A DNA stretch of 64,000 bases from Mactra quadrangularis (Eukaryota > Mollusca > Bivalvia > Venerida > Mactridae), in contig CM046303.1 of NCBI GenBank assembly GCA_025267735.1, positions 58,173,403 through 58,237,402 on the forward strand, read 5' to 3'. Position numbers and translations under genes: made by a program. Under the pieces are notes generated by a model, which ran no database searches, had not been told where the DNA came from, and was given only the letters and a program-made list of their open reading frames with translations. Of this stretch, positions 25,592 to 35,845 are shown in pieces; position 1 is the stretch's first letter, and each line of letters begins with the position of its first letter.

Positions 25592-25889
25592 AAGTTGGGT
25601 TTAACGCCGTAGCAACACATTTTATAGGTCATATAACGGCGGTCAGTCAACCTACTCACTGTTCCTGGAAAGGCTAAACCTCTGGATTTAGCTGTTAACC
25701 AACTACTAAGCACATACTTTCGCCAGTGACTGACAACTGCCCTACATGATTAAAAATCATTGGTAGGAGGAAGAATGGCCGTAGAAATAATTTCATGACC
25801 AAACTCTACGAAAGTATCCCCCGCCCGGGAATCGAACCCACAACCACTCGATCAGTAGACTTCTGTGCTACCAACTGAGCTAGCCGGGC
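25592..25889 (-). repeat. V-SINE-like SINE, full length, abutting a microsatellite
   Basis: The reverse complement of the common SINE, from the tail AAGTTGGGTTTAACGCCGTA to the head ending GAGCTAGCCGGGC, with B-box GGGAATCGAACCC. The (AAGG)n array begins 17 bases beyond its 5' end. Confidence 0.85.
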
Positions 25890-25906
25890 GGCTTGTGTAC
25901 ATAGAG

Positions 25907-26460
25907 AAGGAAGGAAGGAAGGAAGGAAGGAAGGAAGGAAGGAAGGAAGGAAGGAAGGAAGGAAGGAAGGAAGGAAGGAAGGAAGGAAGGAAGGAAGGAA
26001 GGAAGGAAGGAAGGAAGGAAGGAAGGAAGGAAGGAAGGAAGGAAGGAAGGAAGGAAGGAAGGAAGGAAGGAAGGAAGGAAGGAAGGAAGGAAGGAAGGAA
26101 GGAAGGAAGGAAGGAAGGAAGGAAGGAAGGAAGGAAGGAAGGAAGGAAGGAAGGAAGGAAGGAAGGAAGGAAGGAAGGAAGGAAGGAAGGAAGGAAGGAA
26201 GGAAGGAAGGAAGGAAGGAAGGAAGGAAGGAAGGAAGGAAGGAAGGAAGGAAGGAAGGAAGGAAGGAAGGAAGGAAGGAAGGAAGGAAGGAAGGAAGGAA
26301 GGAACGAAGGAACGAAGGAAGGAAGGAAGGAACGAACGAACGAACGAACGAAGGGGAAGGAAGGAACAAAGGAAGGAAGGGGAAGGAAGGAAGGAACGAA
26401 GGAAGAAATTAAGGAACGAAGAAAGAAACGAAGAAAGAAATGAAGAAAGAAAGAAACACA
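25907..26460. repeat. (AAGG)n microsatellite, ~398 bp pure then degenerate
   Basis: Pure tetranucleotide to about 26304 (about 99 units). Variants GAACGAAC, GGGGAAGG and AAGAAAG follow to 26460. Long frames on both strands (Lys/Glu/Gly- and Phe/Leu/Pro/Ser-periodic) are by-products. Confidence 0.98.
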
Positions 26461-26871
26461 TGTACTACACTGTTACTTTTTTATTTTACATTATACAATA
26501 ACTATTGACATTTATGACAAATTTGGAAATGTCACATTTGTAAGCTTTCATAACATATCAGTTTTTTCATTCTAACTTTTTCATCTGATTGATGATAGGT
26601 GTTGACAGAATTAGAAACCACAATGAATGATAAAAGTTAATCCACGTGGCCGCTTCTTTATTGCACAAATGAAATTGTGGAATATTTCTGACAACACACG
26701 AGATGGCTTTACAGCACCATCACTCAGTGATGGTTTGCTTGAATATAACTTAATTATTTGGTTTAATCAATTATTCTAGATAGTCAGTTATTTGGGTTAA
26801 TCAATTATTTGGCTTAATCAATTATTTGGTTGTATCAATTTGGAAATGAATTCGTGTTTGGTCAGGTAACT
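26461..26871. other. No gene seen
   Basis: There is a local short repeat of ATCAATTATTTGG-like text near 26750-26840 (four loose copies), otherwise nothing. Confidence 0.4.
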
Positions 26872-27164
26872 CCATGGGGGGAGTCAGGACCGCCCTGAAA
26901 TTTCCAAAATGTACCAGTCCATGAGTGTATTTTTATCTGTAAACCATTTTTAAGTAGCAAAAGCAATTTTCTAAGACTCGGCTTTGTGTTTAACATAGAT
27001 CTAATGGTAATGTAGTTTTATTATTAATATGTTGCGTTATTCAGCAAACAGTGTATTATGTGGTAGTGGTTCGAAAGTTTAGACCCCCCCCCTAGAACAA
27101 GTTTGGACCCCACCCCCTAGAAAAGGTTCGGACCCCTCCTAGAAAAAAATCCTGGATCCGCCCC
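26872..27164 (+). mobile_element. MITE with CTGGATCCGCCC terminus (copy 2)
   Basis: The left end GGGGGGAGTCAGGACCGCCC is degenerate and the right end AAATCCTGGATCCGCCCC is intact. The interior AAATGTACCAGTCCATGAG and TTTTTAAGTAGCAAAAGCAA matches the other copies. Confidence 0.7.
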
Positions 27165-27375
27165 AGTACATCATCCTCTGTGGCCCTGGGTTTTATCATC
27201 CATCCTGCATAATGCTTAGGAGTGCTTAATTCCAATGATAGTTTACAGCGGCCTTTAAGCAAGTAAGCTGTTTTTAAAGGACGGTATACAAGGTGCAACT
27301 TATACGAGAGCCTGAGCCTGAGTAGGCTTACTAACATCTTGAGCATGTCTGTGTAAGCAAGTTAAATAGATTATG

Positions 27376-27738
27376 CATTGCCATGCTAAAGTTTCTTCAC
27401 AGTACAATTATTTAAATTACTACAATTTCTATGTTCAAATTAGAAGAATTATTATACAATTGTTTATTTCATTTATTATTCATGTAATGGAAATGAAATT
27501 TTTATTGGAAGATTTTCTTTTTAGAATTGCAGCTAAAGTAATCTATCAGCCTCCAAAACTATGGTCAATTTATCTCAAGAACCAATATAAAGTTTGAGAT
27601 TTTTGTTATTCATAAGACAAAGTTAATGTATTTATTAGAAAAAGCAAGTTCAACAATAAAATGATTTTACAACTTTTTGAAATTCTATTTAGTACATTAT
27701 AAATTGTGAATGCGTGAAGGAACTTTTGGAGGACAGTG
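27376..27738. mobile_element. Tc1/mariner-type MITE (copy 3)
   Basis: The left end CATTGCCATGCTAAAGTTTC is degenerate and the right end AGGAACTTTTGGAGGACAG is followed by TGTA. The interior matches 18019-19562. The overlapping frame at 27373-27597 is incidental. Confidence 0.65.
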
Positions 27739-27815
27739 TATTATTATTATATTATTATACACCAAATTTGTATAGCGCCAGTAAATGTATGGAACTGAAT
27801 GAAAGTGACTGTCAT

Positions 27816-28100
27816 GGGCGGATCCAGCGGGCGGGGGGGGGGGGTTCAGGGGGGTCCGGAGTCCCCCCTAGAATTTGGAAAATGTACCTCTCTAACAGTG
27901 AATTTCTTGCCTGTAAGTCATTTTTAAGTAGCATGAAGCAATTTTTCTCGGTGCTTAACAAAGATTTAATGGTTATGTAGTTTTTAATATCAATATGTTG
28001 CATTTTGTGTATAATTTGGTTGTGGTTCGAGGTTCGGACCCCCCCCCCTTAGAAAAGTTTGGAGCCCCCCCCCCCTAGAAAAAAATCCTGGATCCGCCCC
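27816..28100 (+). mobile_element. MITE with GGGCGGATCCAG/CTGGATCCGCCC termini (copy 3)
   Basis: Clean inverted ends, G/C homopolymer runs inside each end, and TTTTTAAGTAGCATGAAGCA in the middle. Its right terminus is the left breakpoint of the tandem duplication. Confidence 0.8.
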
Positions 28101-29398
28101 TGACTGTAGTTGAGATAATAATCATAATATTCGAAGGTCACCATTGAAAGTTTCTGTTGTCTATGTATAGCAACTTTTTCGGCGTAGCTGTCTAAGCTGG
28201 ATTTTGATCTACATTTCTGTATAATGACGTATGTCTGGGAATTTCGGAAATCCGCCGTTCTATTGGATGATTTTATAAGCACTGAAAATGACGTACGGGG
28301 GAAACAGAGAAAATCCCCTCTTCGATTGGATGGCCCTGACACGCGCGAAAAAATAAAGGCCACACTATTGTAATGCAGTGTTTTACGAAATTTTGCTTCG
28401 TTCGTAGATTATTTTTTTTGGTAGACTTCTATTGCTTTCCAAAGTGTTTTTTTATATTGTAACAATAAAAAGTTACGTGTCAAACACAATATTTTATGGG
28501 TAAAATGAATTACGTCTCCAGATGTGAACCGGTTTCTAGTAAAAAGTCTGACATATTACCCAATAATTATTAAGTTAGCCTCACTACGTCCAGTTTCCGG
28601 GGTTTACACTTTGAGAGTCACAGCTCCACATATATTTATTAATCCGCAGAGTTATTGGTACGTAACTTTTAAGAATAAATTCTTAATTTTTGTTCGGTCA
28701 CATTTATATCAAAATCGAAGCGGGTTAACGGTATTCTGTCAATTCATGTCAAATTCATTACGCATTATCGTCCATTCTATAAATAGACGATGAAGATATC
28801 ACCTCTATACTAAGACGCATAACGATCTCCAATCATCCGCAATTTACTTCCGCGTCAAGTAGTTCCGCGTATGAATACAAATATCAAAGAAAATCGTTGT
28901 TGTGAAGTACTTTGTTGGCATTTTTTCGCCAAATATAAGTACTAAAATGTAAAATAATGACCGCTTGTAGCTACAGGAATATTAATCTATATATACTAAG
29001 TACTTTTAAACCTCTGTAGGTATAGGTACATAGTTAAACCGTGTACTCTACTTTCGAATTCAAATTATTGTGTAAAGAATGACAGATGTAAACACGTTAT
29101 GATGAAGGTTTAACTTCCAGTTAAAAAGTTTAATTTGATGAGGATAGTTGGTTGGATAGCCAAATTTTATTGAGTAGACACAAAATTCATAATCTATTTG
29201 TTCAGATTACTTGAAGGGGGGAAATTGTTAGAATGTAAACATTGCCACGTGCTTTCAGGTAAATAAACAGTTTACCCGTGATGCGCGGCGTCTCTGTACA
29301 AAGGTCAGTCAGACCGTTTGTGTACAGAATGCATTATCGTCTACATGTTGACCTACTTCCGTTTACAGAAAAACAAGCGTCTGATGATCCCGATGTAA

Positions 29399-29509
29399 GG
29401 GATATACCACGAGAGCTGTACAATATGTTAGATATTGGATAGCTGAGGCGCGTTAGCGCCGAAGCGTATCCAATGTCTAACATATTGGGCTGCTCGAGGG
29501 GTATATCTT
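29399..29509. repeat. Long fold-back hairpin 2
   Basis: GGGATATACCACGAGAGCTG, CAATATGTTAGATATTGGAT and GAGGCGC are mirrored by GCGCC, ATCCAATGTCTAACATATTG and CTCGAGGGGTATATC. The arms are about 50 bp with few mismatches. Confidence 0.8.
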
Positions 29510-30984
29510 ACTTAAACCACAGCTTACCTACAGATTATTATTATTATGATACAAACTCAATTATAATTTACACCTATACAAATAACGATTTAAAAATTAT
29601 ACTTTTAAATCATTTATTTATAGAATTTAAATAAATATAGAAACTATTTATTGTTTCCCGTATGGTGCCCCTTAAGTCCGACAATTTAATGAATTTTCTG
29701 TTCGCGAGATTTTCGTGCAGATCTTTTCTCATGTAAACTTTTGTGTAGTTATGACTGTAGTTTTTCATTTCGTTTCTGTTCTTCATTTAGTCGGGTACAT
29801 TATACAAGTGTAACAATTTTTGATAGACCTAATTGATCACTGGAATTAAAATGTATTTTTCTCATGGATAAACTTCGGAAATCTTTCTTTTGGATATATA
29901 TTCATTACAACGCTTGACATGCATAGAAAACGTGGATTATCAACTGATTCCAGTCATGTCTAAGAAGCGATGTCAGTCACAGCCTGAAAAACAATGCTGA
30001 TTTCTTGTAAGCTTGATAAGAAGCTTATATTGGAGCAACAGGTCATTGGTAAGTTTATATTTGCAAAATATATTATGTAAACAATGGTCACATGGAGACC
30101 TGAACCTGAGCCCCGAGTGCACCAAATACCCCGTAAAAATGTTTCACTGACAAAACGTTCCAAGTCCCAGTTAATGATATATGTATATTACATACATCTT
30201 TCGTAAGCATAATGTCTGCCCTTCTTTTTACATTCTAATCTATAGTCGCTTCAAGGCTCAAACCTATGATTATTTGATCACGGAGAGAGGCCGTTGTGCA
30301 TAAGATCTAATTTTTAACTAAAATCTGTACCTTTTGTATTTGATATTGTCTATTGGTCATATTTTTCAAATAAATATAGTTCTAGCGATGTTCCTATATC
30401 ATTTTGGTTACGCTGAGTGTTAATGAAATATTTTCAAAGTTTATATATGTTGCCCAGTGCATGAATATATTATTTCTGTTGTAATATTGCCTGTGCCATT
30501 GCTCAATAAAACACTCACTGAACGCCAAGGTCACAGCATGCTAAATGCACAGTCACTTTTATTTAAAATAAATCTTCTTTACGTTGATGACGAATGACAT
30601 GTTCCGTTCTGCAACTAATTCTAAAGAACGCTGTTTTATTTTTATCTTATTAACCTTACGCAAGAAATGGTTAACAGTTTTTGGCAGAGTATGAGTTAAA
30701 ATGTGCTTAAAATCTACTTTATGTCTTGGTATTTGCTATACTTAAACATATCTTTTTATTTTATTTTCATTTTCAGAACGACAGAGCAACGTTGACTAAA
30801 TGTGAACAGGAATAACATTATTATTATTAACGTCTTCATTTCGAAGGAGAATGAGTACAGAATTTACAATTTTGATTTTATTTGTCAATTTTTGTTCTAT
30901 AAATGAATCAATAAATAACTTCACTCGTTCGTTTGGTTTTTTCATTGAACAGGTAATCGTTCACTATTAAGGTTATGCGTACAT

Positions 30985-31063
30985 TATCTGATGTGATGGA
31001 CAATATCTAGCGTGTAGTACAATATTAGACTTACACGTTAGATATTGTCCTAACACATCAGAT
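30985..31063. repeat. Long fold-back hairpin 3
   Basis: The left arm ATCTGATGTG, GGACAATATCTAGCGTGTA pairs with the right arm TTACACGTTAGATATTGTCC, ACACATCAGAT around a short AT-rich loop. Confidence 0.8.
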
Positions 31064-31789
31064 ATTGGACGAGTAATCTTAATATTGGACGGCTACCTGT
31101 ACATTATTAGATATACGGTACTGTGAATACAATGGAATGACGTCACAGCTGTGGTTTAATATTGGATAAAATCGGCGCGGAGTGTAATACGTAAAACACG
31201 GTATTTTTGGAAAATTTCGGACCAGTGCTCGGTCACCTTGTTTTACTTAAAATATACATAAATATGTGAGATTTTTATTTACAATTGACAGATTATTGTA
31301 TAAATATTATAAATTTAAATAAATCATAATACTTCTTGAATTATTATAATAATTATAAGTGAAAAAGACAAGGCTGTCCAAATAGCCTCTAGGATTTTCT
31401 AGCGGAAAACAGCAGGTGCGCTCGTATCTATCGTCTGCATAAACAGATAAGCGTCTAGATGATCATGATTTGGGGTTTTCCGCGAGCGTTTGACAGGTAT
31501 GACTAAAATTAGAAACAATACGCGAGGTCCCCTTTTTAATTAATCGAAATTTGCTAGGGGTGACCGAGCATTGGTAGTGACCGAGCATAGGTAGCTGACT
31601 CTAAACAACATTGAACGGGCAACGGAGATCAAAACAATGGTAAGGATTATTAACGGTCGATTTCACCAAGGTCAGATATGCTCACAAGCTGCAGGTTATC
31701 AGTGTACGGCAATTGCATTGGCTGTTATATTGTTTACGGTAGGCTGCGAAACTGGTCTGAAAATGTTGTTGATGAAGTGATGATACGTG

Positions 31790-32255
31790 GTCACAACTTG
31801 TATGAGCAAATACTAACGGAGGTCACGGAATCAAAAAATAGGTTTTCACAATGCAATTATCAAAAATCTTCTTGTCTGAAACTACAAGGCCTAGAGCTTT
31901 CATATTTGGTATATAACATCATCTAGAGGTCCTCCATCACAGTTGTTCAAATTATGCCCCTGGGTCAAAATTTACCCCACCCCATGAATCACAATATTAC
32001 ATTGAATTATATAAGGAAAAGTTCAAACAACATCTTCTCTTGAACCGCTTATGATAATTTGCCCAAACTCAACAGGAATGGTCCGTGGGTGGTTTCCAAC
32101 CAAAATTGTTCAAATAGGTCTGATTGGTTGGATAAGTAGGTCACTGGGTCAAAAAAATAGGTTTTAACATTAGTGGTCCTCTGTAAATGGCTCTTCTGTG
32201 ACCTTTGACCTTTTCCTCAGGTGAGCACCCAGGGCCCTTTGGGCCCTCTTGTTTT
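31790..32255 (-). repeat. Interspersed repeat ending GGGCCCTTTGGGCCC
   Basis: The end GAGCACCCAGGGCCCTTTGG, then GCCCTCTTG, follows TGTGACCTTTGACCTTTTCC. Two loose internal repeats (AAAAATAGGTTTT at 31835 and 32155) suggest a short tandem organisation. The left boundary is uncertain. Confidence 0.5.
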
Positions 32256-32515
32256 TAAATCGACGCCGTTTGTCTTTTTTAAAGACATTTCTTGTTACTA
32301 TTCATCTGTTGTACGCACAGTTCAAAGTATAACATTTAAATAGAGTTATCTTTCAACTATTGACAAAATATAAATATCAGCTTAAAAATTTCAAATGAAA
32401 TAATCAGTCATCATATAAAATGTCAATGTAATATACAGCTGTCTGTGTTACATTACAGACGAAACAATGAGTATTTTAGATAACAAAACCATAAGAGTAC
32501 AAATCTGATCAGGCT

Positions 32516-32740
32516 AGTAGGAGCACTAGCCCAGAGGTTTGGACATGCACTTATGGATTGTGAGGTCTGTGGTTCAAACCCATAAGAGGAACTGCTAATT
32601 TCCTTGAGCACAAAACTAACATGCAACTGCTTCACTCCAACCATGTGTAAATGGGTACCAACAAGAGTGGTATAATTCACTTGCGTCACTATGTAAGCTG
32701 CACTAAGTGGAATTGAAACCTCCAAAGATTGATCGATAGA
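32516..32740 (+). repeat. tRNA-derived SINE (family B), unit 1 copy
   Basis: A tRNA-like head, AGGAGCACTAGCCCAGAGG to the B-box-like GTGGTTCAAACCC, is followed by CTTGAGCACAAAACTAACAT. Its duplicate is at 38129-38352. Confidence 0.6.
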
Positions 32741-33221
32741 TACAGAAGCCCAATAATCAGGGGTAATAGCTGCAAAGTTCATGAACATAGTCAAGCATGA
32801 AACTTAAGACTATAACAAGAGCTGTCCATAAGACAGCACGCTGGACTTTTCTCAGTTCTGATAGTAGAGTGGAAGTAGTGATGATGAATAAGTATTCCAA
32901 GTTTGAGTTGAATATCTTTGATAGTATTGAAGTTATTTAAATTTGTAAAAACTTAAACCTTGATTTTGGATGTTTTCTAAGTAAAAAGGGGGCATAACTC
33001 CTAAAGTTGATGGCTAAAGTCGAGCTAAAAAGCAATTATTAGTTTGGTCTCTGCATGACAAACAATACCCGTTTAACAGCGTTTAAGAATCCTATTTATA
33101 TGTAACGTTTAGTTTTGAAAGGTTTTGTTCACTTAATGGCCACAGTAGACATACCATTTTCCCAAATCATTTGCCGATTGTATATGCAACATCCAGTTAT
33201 ACAGCCAGTTCAGTAAAACCT

Positions 33222-33367
33222 GGGGCTAGTTTCCTAAGCATATCGCTAGCTAGGGCTTTGTGCTCTGGTACCCTTCTTACTCAAATTGGAATACTTAAGA
33301 GATATTAAATTAAGAGTACCAGGGGGCAAAAGCGCTATCTCTCGATATGCTTAGGAAACTTGTCCCC
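33222..33367. mobile_element. 146-bp inverted-repeat element (unit 1)
   Basis: The left end GGGGCTAGTTTCCTAAGCAT, then ATCG, is mirrored by the right end CGATATGCTTAGGAAACTTG, then TCCCC. The duplicate is at 38842-38987. It is non-coding. Confidence 0.75.
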
Positions 33368-33495
33368 GTTTTCAATATTGTAAAGCTCGTTTTTTCTCAA
33401 CTGTCAAAACATGAATAATTTCATGGCGACTTGGCATGTTAAGATTGTTTGTTGTCCAGTTATGGTGATATCGTGTATTTCGTCGCAGTTAACAG

Positions 33496-33852
33496 GGGCC
33501 TGTTTGATTCATTCCACTCCGAGTACTCTTGGAGCACCGACGAATCAAATGTCCCAATTTTGTAGCAAAACAACAGAACAGAATGGTGGAAAAAGTTACA
33601 GGATGCTTTTGTAAGATAACAATAGTTCTTCAAAATAATATGATGACGATCTGGCACAAAATATGTTAAATTACGGTCAAAAACATTTGCAATCCTCGCA
33701 TTCAAACATGGGTCTCTTCTCCACCATCTTAATTACGTCATACTCCGCTTACACCTCCTGAAAGGCAGGTGTATTCAGAGTAAGCGTTTGATTTAATATT
33801 TTCTGTGATTGGAGTACTCCAATTACTCAGATCTTAAGAATCAAACATGCCC
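33496..33852. mobile_element. 357-bp MITE, PIF/Harbinger-like, CAG target duplication (unit 1)
   Basis: The ends GGGCCTGTTTGATTC and GAATCAAACATGCCC are inverted, flanked by CAG at 33493-33495 and 33853-33855. A GGGCCTGTTTG start with a 3-bp duplication is the pattern known for PIF/Harbinger derivatives. Superfamily assignment is an inference. Confidence 0.7.
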
Positions 33853-33855
33853 CAG

Positions 33856-34920
33856 GACACACAAAACTAGTAAGGATAGCCTCACTATTCTTCAAATAGT
33901 CGAGCAAAAAATAATGAAAAACAAAATTACAGAATATATTTTAATTCACATAATTATCAACCAGTCACAAAATGAATTCAGACAAAATATTCATCGTACA
34001 AATAAGTCGTGAAAATTACAAAATATACTTTCATACATATAAATGGTTTCAATCAATTCTGATGACGACTCCATAGTTTATACTGTACATCTAAACTAAA
34101 AATATAACACCAAGTCAAAAAGTGGAATCTATCCTTACTGGGATTTCTGGGGATGTTACAGGCCTCCTAGCATGATTTCAAAAAACATAGGTTTTATAAA
34201 AAATTTTTTTTCAAAATTAACACCCTTTCGAGTGAATTTTCCCAAAAATAAAGAGCCAAGAGTGATCTTCTTATACCTGGAATTTGGCTTAAGAAAAATA
34301 ATCATAAATTGTCAACGGTTGACGCCAACCCCATATAGTATATTGATTGGTCTACAAAAAAATAACAGCACTACGAAACACTGAAATATTGATTCCACTT
34401 AGACAGCTTAAAAAACTTACAATCCACAATTGACATCAAATATATTTAATATGCTGAAAAACAGTTCAATTTTGGCCGACCATCCAATTTCAAAAAATGA
34501 AGCTTTCATGCTAAAAACAGTTTGTTTGTTTTTCTAAAAAACTCCACAAGAAATCAAAACATTAGTTTTACTAAGTAAATCAAAAGAGAAATCATAAATG
34601 ACCAAGTCACTGTATCACATATTTAATTCTTCTAAATTATTTAATTTAATTATAGATCAAACAAAAATGCATAACCTGCAAAATATTGCAGTTAAGTAAA
34701 ACACTATCTATCATAAAAGATGTGCAATTATCAATGTTGACACATGAAGTTACAAAAATAAAATATATAATATGATATTTTATAACAACACATATCTTGT
34801 TGTGCTTGATTCATGGTCAATTAATCATTGCAATTCATTAAATTAGGGTTGATTGTTTAAACCCCTTTTTTCATAAGTTATTAAGCGTCAAATGAGGAGA
34901 ACAGTTCAACTAACACTCCC
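33856..34920. other. No gene seen (duplicated DNA)
   Basis: AT-rich, and closely repeated at 39514-40569 with scattered substitutions and small indels. Confidence 0.5.
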
Positions 34921-34932
34921 TCTTAGATTAAA

Positions 34933-35217
34933 TATTTATTTATTGGAGTTAACGCTGTGTCAATACAATTTAAGTCATTTTACAGCGTCCTGCGCACCTA
35001 ACCTAGCTTTCCTGGACCATTGTCTATAGCCAGAACTCACCTACCCTTCCACAAGACCAGAAACTTCTCCATATTATCTAATCAATGGAGGAAAATCGAC
35101 ATTATTGTCAAATTTTCATGGAAGGGTATAACCTCCCTGGGTGGGATTCGAACCTGACCCCCCTCGGACTTAAGATTCCAAATCCCGGCGCTACCAACTG
35201 CGCTATCAACCCGGGTT
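34933..35217 (-). repeat. tRNA-headed SINE with 12-bp target duplication, unit 1 only
   Basis: TCTTAGATTAAA at 34921-34932 and 35218-35229 brackets it. On the minus strand the head GTTGATAGCGCAGTTGGTAG has an A-box and GGTTCGAATCCC is the B-box. The tail is ACAGCGTTAACTCC with AATA repeats. Unit 2 lacks it, so it is probably young. Confidence 0.85.
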
Positions 35218-35544
35218 TCTTAGATTAAACCAGCACTAAAAAATCATCCTCCAAAGTCTACACTCTATTATAAAGAGCTACAGTTGATAGCTGGGCTCAA
35301 ACCGAAGACCCTTTTATCAATAAGATGTTAGTTATAGATTTGATGCCAGTGACCCTAACTTCTCAAACTCGGAAGTGATTGGTAATGAATTTATGCTATA
35401 ATCTCCTATATAAATATCTCACATGAATAAGAATATTACTGATAAGTAAGTGAAGATTAACCAATGTGATCAATTATTTTGTGATTAACATAATCCTCAG
35501 CATTACAAAATCAACGTTAAGAATACAAATTTGTAAACATAGGA

Positions 35545-35640
35545 GCATCGGTCCAGAGGTAGGACTTGTGCTTAGGGATTGAGAGGTCCTGAGTTCGGAA
35601 CCCCACTAGGGGCACTGCAAACTTCATTGAGCAAGTCAAA
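35545..35640 (+). repeat. tRNA-derived SINE head (family B), unit 1
   Basis: AGGAGCATCGGTCCAGAGG to CTGAGTTCGGAACCCC is tRNA-like with a B-box. The duplicate is at about 41078-41165. Confidence 0.5.
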
Positions 35641-35845
35641 CCAAGTCGGACATCCTACTCACAGCCCTGGATTGACTTAAATCTCTAGACCTAAGCTCAT
35701 AACCTAGTACTATGCACACATCCTCCCTAGTGGCCAACAACTACTCAACCTCCTGACCAAACTTTAGTTTTTGCTCAGTAATCAAACCAACCTGCCCTGG
35801 ATTTGTAGTTAGATACCCAACCAGCTGAGCTAACCAGGCAAATCA
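35641..35845 (-). repeat. V-SINE-like SINE, empty-site copy of the transposon target
   Basis: The minus-strand head GCCTGGTTAGCTCAGCTGG and the body AGGTCTAGAGATTTAAGTC match the SINE family. In unit 2 the same SINE is split by the 5.94 kb element at CTG (here 35797-35799). Confidence 0.7.

Larger units (their letters stand above)
28180..32294. other. 4.1 kb present only in unit 1; no gene seen
   Basis: It contains two fold-back hairpins (29399-29509, 30985-31063) and a GGGCCC-tailed repeat (31790-32255). 28200-28370 has ATTGG boxes and TGACGTA text that look promoter-like, but no exon follows. Open frames are short and unrecognised. Confidence 0.5.

Noticed and set aside
25806..26461. Long open frames on both strands (up to ~193 codons) of Lys/Glu/Gly or Phe/Leu/Pro/Ser periodicity
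   Set aside because: They are translations of the (AAGG)n microsatellite.
28200..28370. Promoter-like patch with ATTGG boxes and TGACGTA
   Set aside because: No exon, splice donor or transcript evidence follows on either strand.
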